Shown: one piece after another, positions 7,557 to 13,395 of the stretch
Layout of the letters: every line of letters starts with the position of its first letter
How positions within the stretch are numbered: the first letter of the stretch is position 1
NCBI GenBank assembly: GCA_000437495.1
Contig: FR897845.1
Coordinates: 1 to 13,395, forward strand
Direction of reading: 5' to 3'
Source of the DNA: Prevotella sp. CAG:485
GTDB taxonomy: Bacteria; Bacteroidota; Bacteroidia; Bacteroidales; Muribaculaceae
DNA length: 13,395 bases
Translations under genes and position numbers: made by a program
Notes under the pieces: generated by a model
Told to the model about the DNA's origin: nothing
Seen by the model: the letters and a program-made list of their open reading frames with translations, nothing else
Databases searched by the model: none

Positions 7557-7745
7557 TTATTTAATTTCCTTGTGAACGGTGTAGCGCTTGAGGTAGGGGT
7601 TGTACTTCTTCAGCTCCAGACGCTCTGTGGTGTTTTTGCGGTTTTTAGTTGTGATGTAACGGCTCATACCGGGAACGCCGCTACCTTTCTGCTCGGTACA
7701 TTCGAGGATAACCTGCACCCGGTTGCCTTTAGCTTTCTTTGCCAT
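7557..7745 (-). CDS. rpmG: 50S ribosomal protein L33
   Basis: A 62-residue ribosomal protein of the large subunit. MAKKAKGNRVQVILECTEQK at the N-terminus and the C-terminal block NTTERLELKKYNPYLKRYT are diagnostic of L33. Only one cysteine is present (Cys16), so the four-cysteine zinc site of the C+ form is absent and this is a zinc-independent version. It lies 26 nt downstream of rpmB and 12 nt upstream of the DUF4295 gene in one transcript. Confidence 0.97.
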   Translation of the reverse strand: MAKKAKGNRVQVILECTEQKGSGVPGMSRYITTKNRKNTTERLELKKYNPYLKRYTVHKEIK

Positions 7746-7771
7746 TTCTTTTCAGGATTTTGCGGGTGAAT

Positions 7772-8035
7772 TTATAAGGAGATTATCTTTACGTCCTTGT
7801 AGTCGAGGTTTCCTTCTTTCTCGGCTTTTTTCAGGGCGGCGTTAAGACCAATCTTGTTGATTGTGCGGAGGGCGGCGGCGCTTACACGCAGCTCTATCCA
7901 CATATTCTGCTCGGGCCAGTAGAATTTCTTGGTGTGAATATTTACTTTGAATTTGCGCTTGGTGCGACGCTTTGAGTGGGAAACGTTGTTGCCCACTGTA
8001 GCCTTCCTACCGGTCAATTGACAAATTTTTGACAT
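7772..8035 (-). CDS. rpmB: 50S ribosomal protein L28
   Basis: An 87-residue large-subunit protein. The N-terminus MSKICQLTGRKATVGNNVSH is the L28 signature, followed by the basic segment SKRRTKRKFKVNIHTKKF and the conserved ELRVSAAALRTINKIGL. Only one cysteine (Cys5) remains, so zinc binding is unlikely. It is the first gene of the rpmB-rpmG-DUF4295 operon. The leader from the promoter at 8154-8185 is about 110 nt and contains a short open frame (see 8060-8143). Confidence 0.97.
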   Translation of the reverse strand: MSKICQLTGRKATVGNNVSHSKRRTKRKFKVNIHTKKFYWPEQNMWIELRVSAAALRTINKIGLNAALKKAEKEGNLDYKDVKIISL

Positions 8036-8059
8036 GGCGTTTGTGTTGTACTACTCTGT

Positions 8060-8143
8060 TTACATTTTCAGCTCTATGGCAGCCATCCCGTTTCTCATAT
8101 CGCCAGGGCGCATCACTTCCCTCGCTTTTTTAAGAGGAGCCAT
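8060..8143 (-). other. 27-codon open frame in the rpmB leader
   Basis: An ATG-initiated frame of 27 codons (MAPLKKAREVMRPG...) ending in TAA, 24 nt before the rpmB start. Its ATG lies only about 10 nt past the -7 box, so it would be almost leaderless. It could be a regulatory leader peptide or chance: 27 sense codons in a row are not rare. No family is recognised. Confidence 0.3.
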
Positions 8144-8153
8144 AAAACGGGGG

Positions 8154-8185
8154 CAAAGTTAATACCTTTTTTTGAATCCACCAAA
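8154..8185 (-). promoter_or_regulatory. Promoter of the rpmB operon
   Basis: On the minus strand TTTG, a 20-nt spacer and TAACTTTG match the Bacteroidota consensus in both boxes. It gives a leader of about 110 nt before rpmB. Confidence 0.8.
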
Positions 8186-8222
8186 TATTTCGCATTTTTT
8201 CTGTAATTTTTTTGTTTCGGCC

Positions 8223-8236
8223 ATGCTATAGAGCAT
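8223..8236. repeat. ATGCT / AGCAT palindrome between divergent promoters
   Basis: A 5-bp inverted repeat with a 4-nt ATAG centre, just upstream of the -33 element of the ior operon promoter and between the two divergent promoters. It is short and could be chance; its place fits an operator. Confidence 0.3.
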
Positions 8237-8241
8237 AAGCT

Positions 8242-8273
8242 ATTGCACGTATGCCATAAATTTCGTAAATTTG
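8242..8273 (+). promoter_or_regulatory. Promoter of the ior operon
   Basis: ATTG, a 20-nt spacer and TAAATTTG match the Bacteroidota promoter. Transcription should start near 8280, giving an A-rich leader of about 44 nt before the iorA ATG. Confidence 0.8.
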
Positions 8274-8323
8274 CAGCAAGAAACAAACCACAGATAACTA
8301 ACCTTTAAAATCTAATATAGGAA

Positions 8324-9967
8324 ATGACAACCAAACGCCTTTTGTTAGGCGATGAAGCCTTTGCCCAGGGGGCCATTGATGCGGGTCTTTCAGGCGCATA
8401 CGCCTATCCCGGCACCCCTTCCACCGAAATTCTGGAATATGTGCAGCAATCGCCCATAGCACGCGAACGCAAACTCCACTCTCACTGGTCGTCGAACGAA
8501 AAAACGGCCATGGAAGAAGCCATGGGCATGTCGTTCTGCGGCAAACGCGCCACTGTGAGCATGAAACACGTTGGTCTGAACGTGGCCGCCGACCCCTTCG
8601 TCAACTCAGCCATGACGGGCGCCAACGGCGGTCTGCTGGTGGTAGGCGCCGACGACCCCTCGATGCACTCATCGCAGAATGAACAGGATTCGCGCTTCTA
8701 CGCCAAGTTTGCCCTGCTGCCCTGTCTGGAACCCAGCGATCAGCAGGAAGCTTACGATATGGCAGGATATGGTTTCCGCCTCAGCGAAGAATTCGGTGTG
8801 CCGGTGCTTTTCCGCCTGGTAACACGCCTGAGCCACTCGCGCGGCGTGGTGGAAGTAGCCACCGAACCGCAACCCGAAAACAAGCTGCATTATCCGGGCG
8901 ACGCCAACCAGTGGGTGCTGATGCCCGTAAACAGCCGCAAGCGCTATAAAGAGCTGATAAAGATATATGCACGCCTGGAAGAGGCTGCCGAGAAATCGCC
9001 GTTCAACAGCTATACCGACGCTCCGGACCACAGCCTCGGCGTAATAGTATCAGGTCTGGCATATAACTATTTTAAAGAGGTATTCCCCGAGGGCATCCCC
9101 TTCCCGACGCTGAAAATCTCGCAGTATCCGCTGCCGGTAAATCTGGTGCGCCGCCTGAGCGACGAGTGCAAGGAGCTTCTGATAATAGAAGAAGGCATGC
9201 CGGTGATTGAGGAGATGGTGCGCGGCGCCCTCGATCTTCGCCGCGACGTTTACGGCAAGCTCGACGGCATTCTGCCGCGTACGGGTGAGCTGACGCCTGA
9301 CGATGTTCGCAAAGGTCTGCTCAAGCTGCGTCCCAACATGACTCTGCTGCACCGAGAAGAGCCTGCCGTTGTGCCTCAGATTGTGGCTCCGCGTCCGCCG
9401 GCACTCTGCCAGGGCTGCGGCCACCGTGATGTATATCATGCTCTCATCGACACGCTCAAGGGCTACGAGAGCCCGAAGGTGTTCGGCGACATAGGCTGCT
9501 ACACTCTGGGTTGGCTTTCACCCTTCAACGCCATAGACACGTGTCTCGACATGGGTGCCTCCATAACAATGGCCAAAGGCGCCGCCGATGCCGGCCAGCA
9601 CCCCTCGGTAGCCATCATTGGCGACTCCACCTTCACCCACTCGGGCATGACGGGATTGCTCGACGCCATCAACGAAGACAGCGATGTGGTGATTATCATC
9701 AGCGATAACCTCACAACGGGTATGACAGGCGGTCAGGATTCGCAAGGCACAGGCAAGCTCGAAGACATCTGTCTCGGTCTGGGCTGTGACCCCAAACACA
9801 TGCGCACCATCGACTCGCTGCCCAAGAACTACAACGAGATGATGGCTCTGTTTAAAGAGGAGATAGACCATCACGGCTGTTCGGTGATTATTTCGCGCCG
9901 CGAGTGCATACAGACGGCTCGCCGTCATGCCGCAGCAAAAGCTAAAGCAGCAGCCAAGAAACAGTAA
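8324..9967 (+). CDS. iorA: Indolepyruvate (aryl-pyruvate):ferredoxin oxidoreductase, alpha subunit
   Basis: A 547-residue thiamine-diphosphate enzyme subunit that, with IorB, converts indolepyruvate, phenylpyruvate or hydroxyphenylpyruvate plus CoA to the aryl-acetyl-CoA, CO2 and reduced ferredoxin. The N-terminal pyrimidine-binding domain has AYPGTPSTEI (27-36), HWSSNEKTAMEEAMG (54-68) and MKHVGLNVAADP (80-91). The C-terminal pyrophosphate-binding domain has CQGCGHRD (362-369), GDIGCYTLG (388-396) and the ThDP/Mg motif starting GDSTFTHSGM at 433 and closing at SDN460-462. The archaeal-type C-terminal two-[4Fe-4S] ferredoxin domain is absent: after RRECIQTARR the protein ends in an Ala/Lys-rich tail, so electrons must leave by another carrier. 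It is the first gene of the operon. The preferred aryl substrate cannot be told. Confidence 0.93.
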   Translation: MTTKRLLLGDEAFAQGAIDAGLSGAYAYPGTPSTEILEYVQQSPIARERKLHSHWSSNEKTAMEEAMGMSFCGKRATVSMKHVGLNVAADPFVNSAMTGANGGLLVVGADDPSMHSSQNEQDSRFYAKFALLPCLEPSDQQEAYDMAGYGFRLSEEFGVPVLFRLVTRLSHSRGVVEVATEPQPENKLHYPGDANQWVLMPVNSRKRYKELIKIYARLEEAAEKSPFNSYTDAPDHSLGVIVSGLAYNYFKEVFPEGIPFPTLKISQYPLPVNLVRRLSDECKELLIIEEGMPVIEEMVRGALDLRRDVYGKLDGILPRTGELTPDDVRKGLLKLRPNMTLLHREEPAVVPQIVAPRPPALCQGCGHRDVYHALIDTLKGYESPKVFGDIGCYTLGWLSPFNAIDTCLDMGASITMAKGAADAGQHPSVAIIGDSTFTHSGMTGLLDAINEDSDVVIIISDNLTTGMTGGQDSQGTGKLEDICLGLGCDPKHMRTIDSLPKNYNEMMALFKEEIDHHGCSVIISRRECIQTARRHAAAKAKAAAKKQ

Positions 9968-10002
9968 CCCCAACCGCAAAACCACAATAAAAGATACTAA
10001 AG

Positions 10003-10593
10003 ATGAAAACAGATATAGTACTGGCGGGTGTAGGCGGCCAGGGCATTCTTTCCATAGCCACCATACTTGGCGCAGCAGCGTTGCGCGAAAATCTCTACAT
10101 CAAGCAAGCCGAGGTTCACGGCATGAGCCAGCGCGGCGGCGACGTTCAGTCGAACCTGCGTCTGAGCTCCAAACCCATAGCCAGCGACCTGATTCCGTTA
10201 GGCAGCGCCGACCTGATAGTAAGCCTGGAGCCCATGGAGGCTCTGCGCTATATGCCGTGGCTGAGCAAGAACGGCTGGATAGTAACCTCTACCCTTCCGT
10301 TTGTCAACATACCCAACTACCCGGAAATGGGCGAGGTAACGGCCGAGCTGGAGCGTCATCCGAACCTGGTGGCCTTCGACATGGACGAGGTAGCCAAAGA
10401 GGTGGCCACAGCACGTTGCTCGAACATGGTGCTTCTTGGCGCCGCCGCTCCCTTCATAGAGCTCGAGGCCGAGAAGATTGAAGAGGGCATCCGCAGCGTC
10501 TTCAGCGCCAAAGGCGACAAGATAGTGGATATGAACATAACCGCATTCCGCGCCGGTCTGAAGCTCACGCGCGAGCTGCTCAGCAAACGATAA
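10003..10593 (+). CDS. iorB: Indolepyruvate (aryl-pyruvate):ferredoxin oxidoreductase, beta subunit
   Basis: A 196-residue gamma-type domain subunit of the 2-oxoacid:ferredoxin oxidoreductase superfamily, partner of IorA. It has the nucleotide-binding-like GVGGQGI motif at 9-15, AEVHGMSQRGGDVQ at 36-49 (the conserved HGMSQRGG signature) and SADLIVSLEPMEALRY near 68-83. The length is normal for the family. It begins 35 nt after iorA and ends 20 nt before the aminotransferase gene, so the three are co-transcribed. Confidence 0.94.
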   Translation: MKTDIVLAGVGGQGILSIATILGAAALRENLYIKQAEVHGMSQRGGDVQSNLRLSSKPIASDLIPLGSADLIVSLEPMEALRYMPWLSKNGWIVTSTLPFVNIPNYPEMGEVTAELERHPNLVAFDMDEVAKEVATARCSNMVLLGAAAPFIELEAEKIEEGIRSVFSAKGDKIVDMNITAFRAGLKLTRELLSKR

Positions 10594-10613
10594 CCCCAAA
10601 AAGACGCAACAGA

Positions 10614-11927
10614 ATGTTTCCCATAACAACTCAGCAACTTGACGAGGCCATCCGCGCCTGCGGAGTAGGTATGCTTACAGAAGCCACCATACGCCAGATG
10701 TGTTCTGTAGCCGCACAAGCAGAAGAGAGTGCCGGTGAACGTATGGTGCATCTGGAGATTGGAAATCCCGGCTTGCCCGCCTCTCATATCGGCGTGGAGG
10801 CCGAGAAAAAGGCATTGGACGCCGGCGTAGCCAACCAATATCCCAACATAGGCGGCATACCTGAGCTGAAGAGTGCAGGCGAACGTTTCATCAAGGCTTT
10901 CCTTGGCATAGACGTGCCCAAAGAGGGCATCATACCCACAGTAGGCTCCATGCAGGGCAGCTTCACGCTGATGCTGCTGTTGGGCCAGCGCGACCCGAAA
11001 CGCGACACCATGCTCTTCCTCAACCCCGGTTTCCCGGCACAGCCTACGCAGGCTCATATCCTGGGTCTGAAGCAGGCTTCGTTCGATATCTACAACTATC
11101 GCGGTGCCAAGCTTGAGGCAAAACTGGAAGAGATGATGGCCAACGACAATATCACGGCCATGATTTACTCCAGCCCCAATAACCCGGCATGGACCAATCT
11201 CACCGACGAGGAGCTGCAAATCATAGCCCGCGTTTGCGACCGCCATGATGTAATCATAATGGAAGACTTAGCTTATATGGGCATGGACTTCCGCCATGAC
11301 TACTCGCATCCTTTTGAGGCGCCGTATGTGCCCACGGTAGCCCGCTACACAGATAATTATATACTGTTGCTTTCGGGCAGCAAGATTTTCAGCTATGCAG
11401 GCCAGCGTATAGCCATGGTATGCATGAGTCCGAAGGTGGCCAACCGGTCGTTCCCGGCGCTGGTGGATTTCTACCACATGCCCACTTTCATCAACGCCTA
11501 TATCTTCGGTGTGCTCTATGCAGCCTCGTCAGGCACCAGCCACTCGGCTCAGTGTGCGTTAGCCGCCATGCTTGACGCCGCAGCCGACGGCAAGCTGAAC
11601 TTTGTGGACGACAGCCGTGAATACGGACGTCGCGGCGAACGTGCCAAGAAGATCTTCACCGACAATGGTTTTGAAATCATCTATGCCCTTGACGGGGAAG
11701 AGCCCATCGGCGACGGTTTCTTCTTCACCGTGGGATATCCCGGCATGGACTCCGAGACAATCCAGCGCGAGCTGCTGCGTCATGGTGTGAGCGCTATCTC
11801 ACTGCCCGGCACAGGCTCCAAACAGCACGGCATACGCGTTTGCGTGTCGATGCTCGACAGCGACAAGACATTCCAGGACCTGGAGAAACGCCTCAAAGCT
11901 TTCAACGATGAGCACTCAAAAGATTAA
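10614..11927 (+). CDS. PLP-dependent class I/II aminotransferase
   Basis: A 437-residue fold-type I aminotransferase. Visible landmarks are HLEIGNPGLPA (46-56), NQYPNIGGIPELK (74-86), the cofactor-binding SSPNNPAW (186-193), MEDLAYM (216-222, Asp218), the PLP lysine Lys257 in LSGSKIFSYAGQRIAM, and the substrate-carboxylate Arg408 in GIRVCVSML. Placed after iorAB, its likely role is to interconvert aromatic amino acids and their 2-oxo acids, supplying or consuming the IOR substrate; that is inferred from position, as substrate specificity cannot be read here. The ATG at 10614 is the first in frame after the iorB stop. Its last 20 nt overlap the next gene. Confidence 0.9.
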   Translation: MFPITTQQLDEAIRACGVGMLTEATIRQMCSVAAQAEESAGERMVHLEIGNPGLPASHIGVEAEKKALDAGVANQYPNIGGIPELKSAGERFIKAFLGIDVPKEGIIPTVGSMQGSFTLMLLLGQRDPKRDTMLFLNPGFPAQPTQAHILGLKQASFDIYNYRGAKLEAKLEEMMANDNITAMIYSSPNNPAWTNLTDEELQIIARVCDRHDVIIMEDLAYMGMDFRHDYSHPFEAPYVPTVARYTDNYILLLSGSKIFSYAGQRIAMVCMSPKVANRSFPALVDFYHMPTFINAYIFGVLYAASSGTSHSAQCALAAMLDAAADGKLNFVDDSREYGRRGERAKKIFTDNGFEIIYALDGEEPIGDGFFFTVGYPGMDSETIQRELLRHGVSAISLPGTGSKQHGIRVCVSMLDSDKTFQDLEKRLKAFNDEHSKD

Positions 11928-13215
11928 TTTTGTTAGTCCCGATGAGGCCGTACGGCTCATAGAGAGTGGCGATCATGTTTACATTCAGGGTTCAACGTCG
12001 ATTCCCGAAGTGCTTTGCGAAGCCTTGGCCCGACGCGGCAATGAGCTGAAGGATGTAACGCTCTATTCGGCATTTGCCGTGGCAAAAGGCCCCGCACCCT
12101 ACTGCAAACCGGAATTCAAAGACACCTTCCTGGTAAACAGCTTCTTCGTAAGCAATTCGGTGCGCAAATGGATTGCCGAAGGTTATGGCGTTACCACCCC
12201 GCGCTTCCTTGGCGAAGTGCCGGAACTGTTCCGCGACGGCACTTGCCGCGTGGATGTGGCGCTGATAAACTGCTCTGAGCCTGACGAGGAAGGGTATGTA
12301 TCCTTCGGCATCTCGGCTGACCTGGCCACAAGTGCTGTGGAATGTGCCGACCGCGTCATTGCCCAGATAAACAAATATATGCCTTACAGCTATGGCGACG
12401 CCCGGATTCATGTGTCGCAATTAGCAGCCGCTGTGCGTGCCGACGAACCTCTTGTGGAGGTACCCACGGCCGTACCAACTGAGAAAGAGATACGCATAGG
12501 CAACTTTATAGCCGAGCATATCCCCGACGGCGCCACGCTGCAGATAGGTGTGGGCGGTATCCCCAACGCTGTGATACGTGCTCTTGGCAATCACAAGCAC
12601 CTTGGCCTACACACCGAAGCAATGACCGACGGCGTGTTGCCGTTGCTTGAGAAAGGCATTATCGACAACTCGCAGAAGAAGGTAATGCCCGGCGTATCGG
12701 TGGCATCTTTGGCTCTTGGTTCGCGCCGTCTGTACGACTTCATGAACTACAACCGCGACATCATCATCAAGGACGTAGCCTGGACCAACAACCCGTTCAT
12801 CATAGCTCAGAATCCAAAAGTGATGAGCATCAACTCATGTCTGGAGATTGACCTTACGGGTCAGGTCTGCGCCGACAGCATCGGCACACGCATCTTCTCG
12901 GGCATAGGCGGCCAGCATGACTTCGTCTACGGCTCAAGCCGCAGCGAAGGCGGATTGAGCTTCCTGGCCATGCTCAGCACCACCAACAAGGGTCTGAACA
13001 AGATTAAACCGGTGCTAACCGAAGGTGCAGGCGTAGTTACAACACGTTTCCAGACCAACTATGTTGTAACCGAACACGGCATAGCCAATCTACGCGGCAA
13101 ATCGCTGCCTGAGCGTGCCAAACTGATGATAGGACTTGCTGCGCCTGAGTTCCGCGAAGAGCTTGAACGCGCTGCTGCAGAGCGCTTCGGATACTCATTC
13201 CTCAGACTCCGCTAA
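11908..13215 (+). CDS. Acetyl-CoA hydrolase / CoA-transferase family protein
   Basis: A 435-residue two-domain protein of the acetyl-CoA hydrolase/transferase family (class I CoA-transferases such as 4-hydroxybutyrate CoA-transferase). It has YIQGSTSIPEVLCEAL (25-40), GVGGIPNAV (214-222), the likely catalytic Glu237 in LGLHTEAMTDGV, which forms the glutamyl-CoA thioester in this family, and the diagnostic GIGGQHDFVYGSSR at 332-345, then VVTEHGIANLRGKS (386-399). The usual length is about 430-440. It starts inside the end of the aminotransferase gene (20-nt overlap, different frame), suggesting translational coupling. In this operon it could move CoA between an aryl-acetyl-CoA and acetate, or hydrolyse the thioester; this is inference. 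Confidence 0.9.
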   Translation: MSTQKINFVSPDEAVRLIESGDHVYIQGSTSIPEVLCEALARRGNELKDVTLYSAFAVAKGPAPYCKPEFKDTFLVNSFFVSNSVRKWIAEGYGVTTPRFLGEVPELFRDGTCRVDVALINCSEPDEEGYVSFGISADLATSAVECADRVIAQINKYMPYSYGDARIHVSQLAAAVRADEPLVEVPTAVPTEKEIRIGNFIAEHIPDGATLQIGVGGIPNAVIRALGNHKHLGLHTEAMTDGVLPLLEKGIIDNSQKKVMPGVSVASLALGSRRLYDFMNYNRDIIIKDVAWTNNPFIIAQNPKVMSINSCLEIDLTGQVCADSIGTRIFSGIGGQHDFVYGSSRSEGGLSFLAMLSTTNKGLNKIKPVLTEGAGVVTTRFQTNYVVTEHGIANLRGKSLPERAKLMIGLAAPEFREELERAAAERFGYSFLRLR

Positions 13216-13241
13216 CGACAATTACGATAGCTGACACAGAT

Positions 13242-13276
13242 AAGAGGTTGCTCATATATATCTTGGGCAACCTCTT
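13242..13276 (+). terminator. Probable terminator of the ior operon
   Basis: AAGAGGTTGC at 13242-13251 and its exact complement at 13267-13276 form a 10-bp stem with a 15-nt loop, 26 nt past the last stop codon. Only a weak T-containing tract (CCATTTATT) follows. The sequence from there to 13368 holds nothing that I can call. Confidence 0.6.
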
Positions 13277-13368
13277 CCATTTATTAAGACTTCCTAACAT
13301 AAAATCATCAAATCAGCGATAACATATCATTTTACCTTCTCAATCGCTTGAAATGCAACCGCTAAAGA

Positions 13369-13390
13369 GTATCCGTCCGAAAAAAGCCGA
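13369..13390. repeat. Right copy of the 22-bp inverted repeat at the window ends
   Basis: Exact reverse complement of positions 1-22. Five more bases (CTTTT) follow to the window end and cannot be compared because the left copy starts at position 1. The 8 bases inside the left repeat (GCTAAACA, 23-30) and inside the right one (GCTAAAGA, 13361-13368) match at 7 of 8 positions as a direct repeat. Confidence 0.85.
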
Positions 13391-13395
13391 CTTTT

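Noticed and set aside
9927..10481. A 184-codon plus-strand frame overlapping the iorA end and iorB
   Set aside because: It overlaps iorB almost entirely in another frame; iorB carries the conserved GVGGQG and HGMSQRGG motifs, and the overlapping frame is rich in Arg/Ser/His with no motif.
10356..11246. A 296-codon minus-strand frame opposite iorB and the aminotransferase
   Set aside because: It is antisense to two confidently identified genes; long antisense frames are expected from the codon bias of GC-rich coding DNA.

Overview
The window looks like chromosomal DNA of a Bacteroidales bacterium (phylum Bacteroidota), perhaps of the gut family Muribaculaceae; the family-level placement is inference. 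Three things support Bacteroidota. Several genes are preceded by the -7 box TAnnTTTG with a TTG-type -33 element 19-20 nt upstream, and have no clear Shine-Dalgarno sequence. The ribosomal trio rpmB-rpmG-DUF4295 is present. There is also an HU-CCDC81/SPOR envelope protein of the kind found in this phylum.

Layout. The left 8 kb is almost entirely on the minus strand. Reading along the plus-strand coordinates: a MalY/PatB-type PLP enzyme, a GNAT acetyltransferase, a secreted WG-repeat protein, a tRNA operon (Gly-GCC, Gly-GCC, Leu-GAG) with a good promoter and terminator, an HU-CCDC81/SPOR membrane protein that probably starts at GTG, a complete DsbD-type thiol-disulfide transporter, and the operon rpmB-rpmG-DUF4295. 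Each unit has its own promoter and/or hairpin terminator, so most are separate transcripts. Four annotated starts (MalY, WG protein, SPOR protein, DsbD) are set downstream of the longest possible ORF start, using promoter position and family N-termini.

The right 5 kb is a plus-strand operon divergent from rpmB. It holds iorA, iorB, a class I/II aminotransferase and an acetyl-CoA hydrolase/CoA-transferase family protein, and ends in a hairpin. Together these encode a plausible route between aromatic amino acids and aryl-acetates: transamination to an arylpyruvate, ferredoxin-linked oxidative decarboxylation to arylacetyl-CoA, then CoA transfer or release. Run oxidatively it would yield phenylacetate or indoleacetate and conserve energy through acetyl-CoA. 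Run reductively it would salvage aryl-acetates into amino acids. The CoA-transferase in the place of an acyl-CoA ligase is the most interesting metabolic feature here.

The two extreme ends of the window carry the same 22-bp sequence in inverted orientation, both reading outward. The window therefore seems bounded by a repeated element, such as an insertion-sequence end or an invertible-DNA repeat, that is not itself included. No CRISPR array, prophage, transposase gene or obvious defence system was found.
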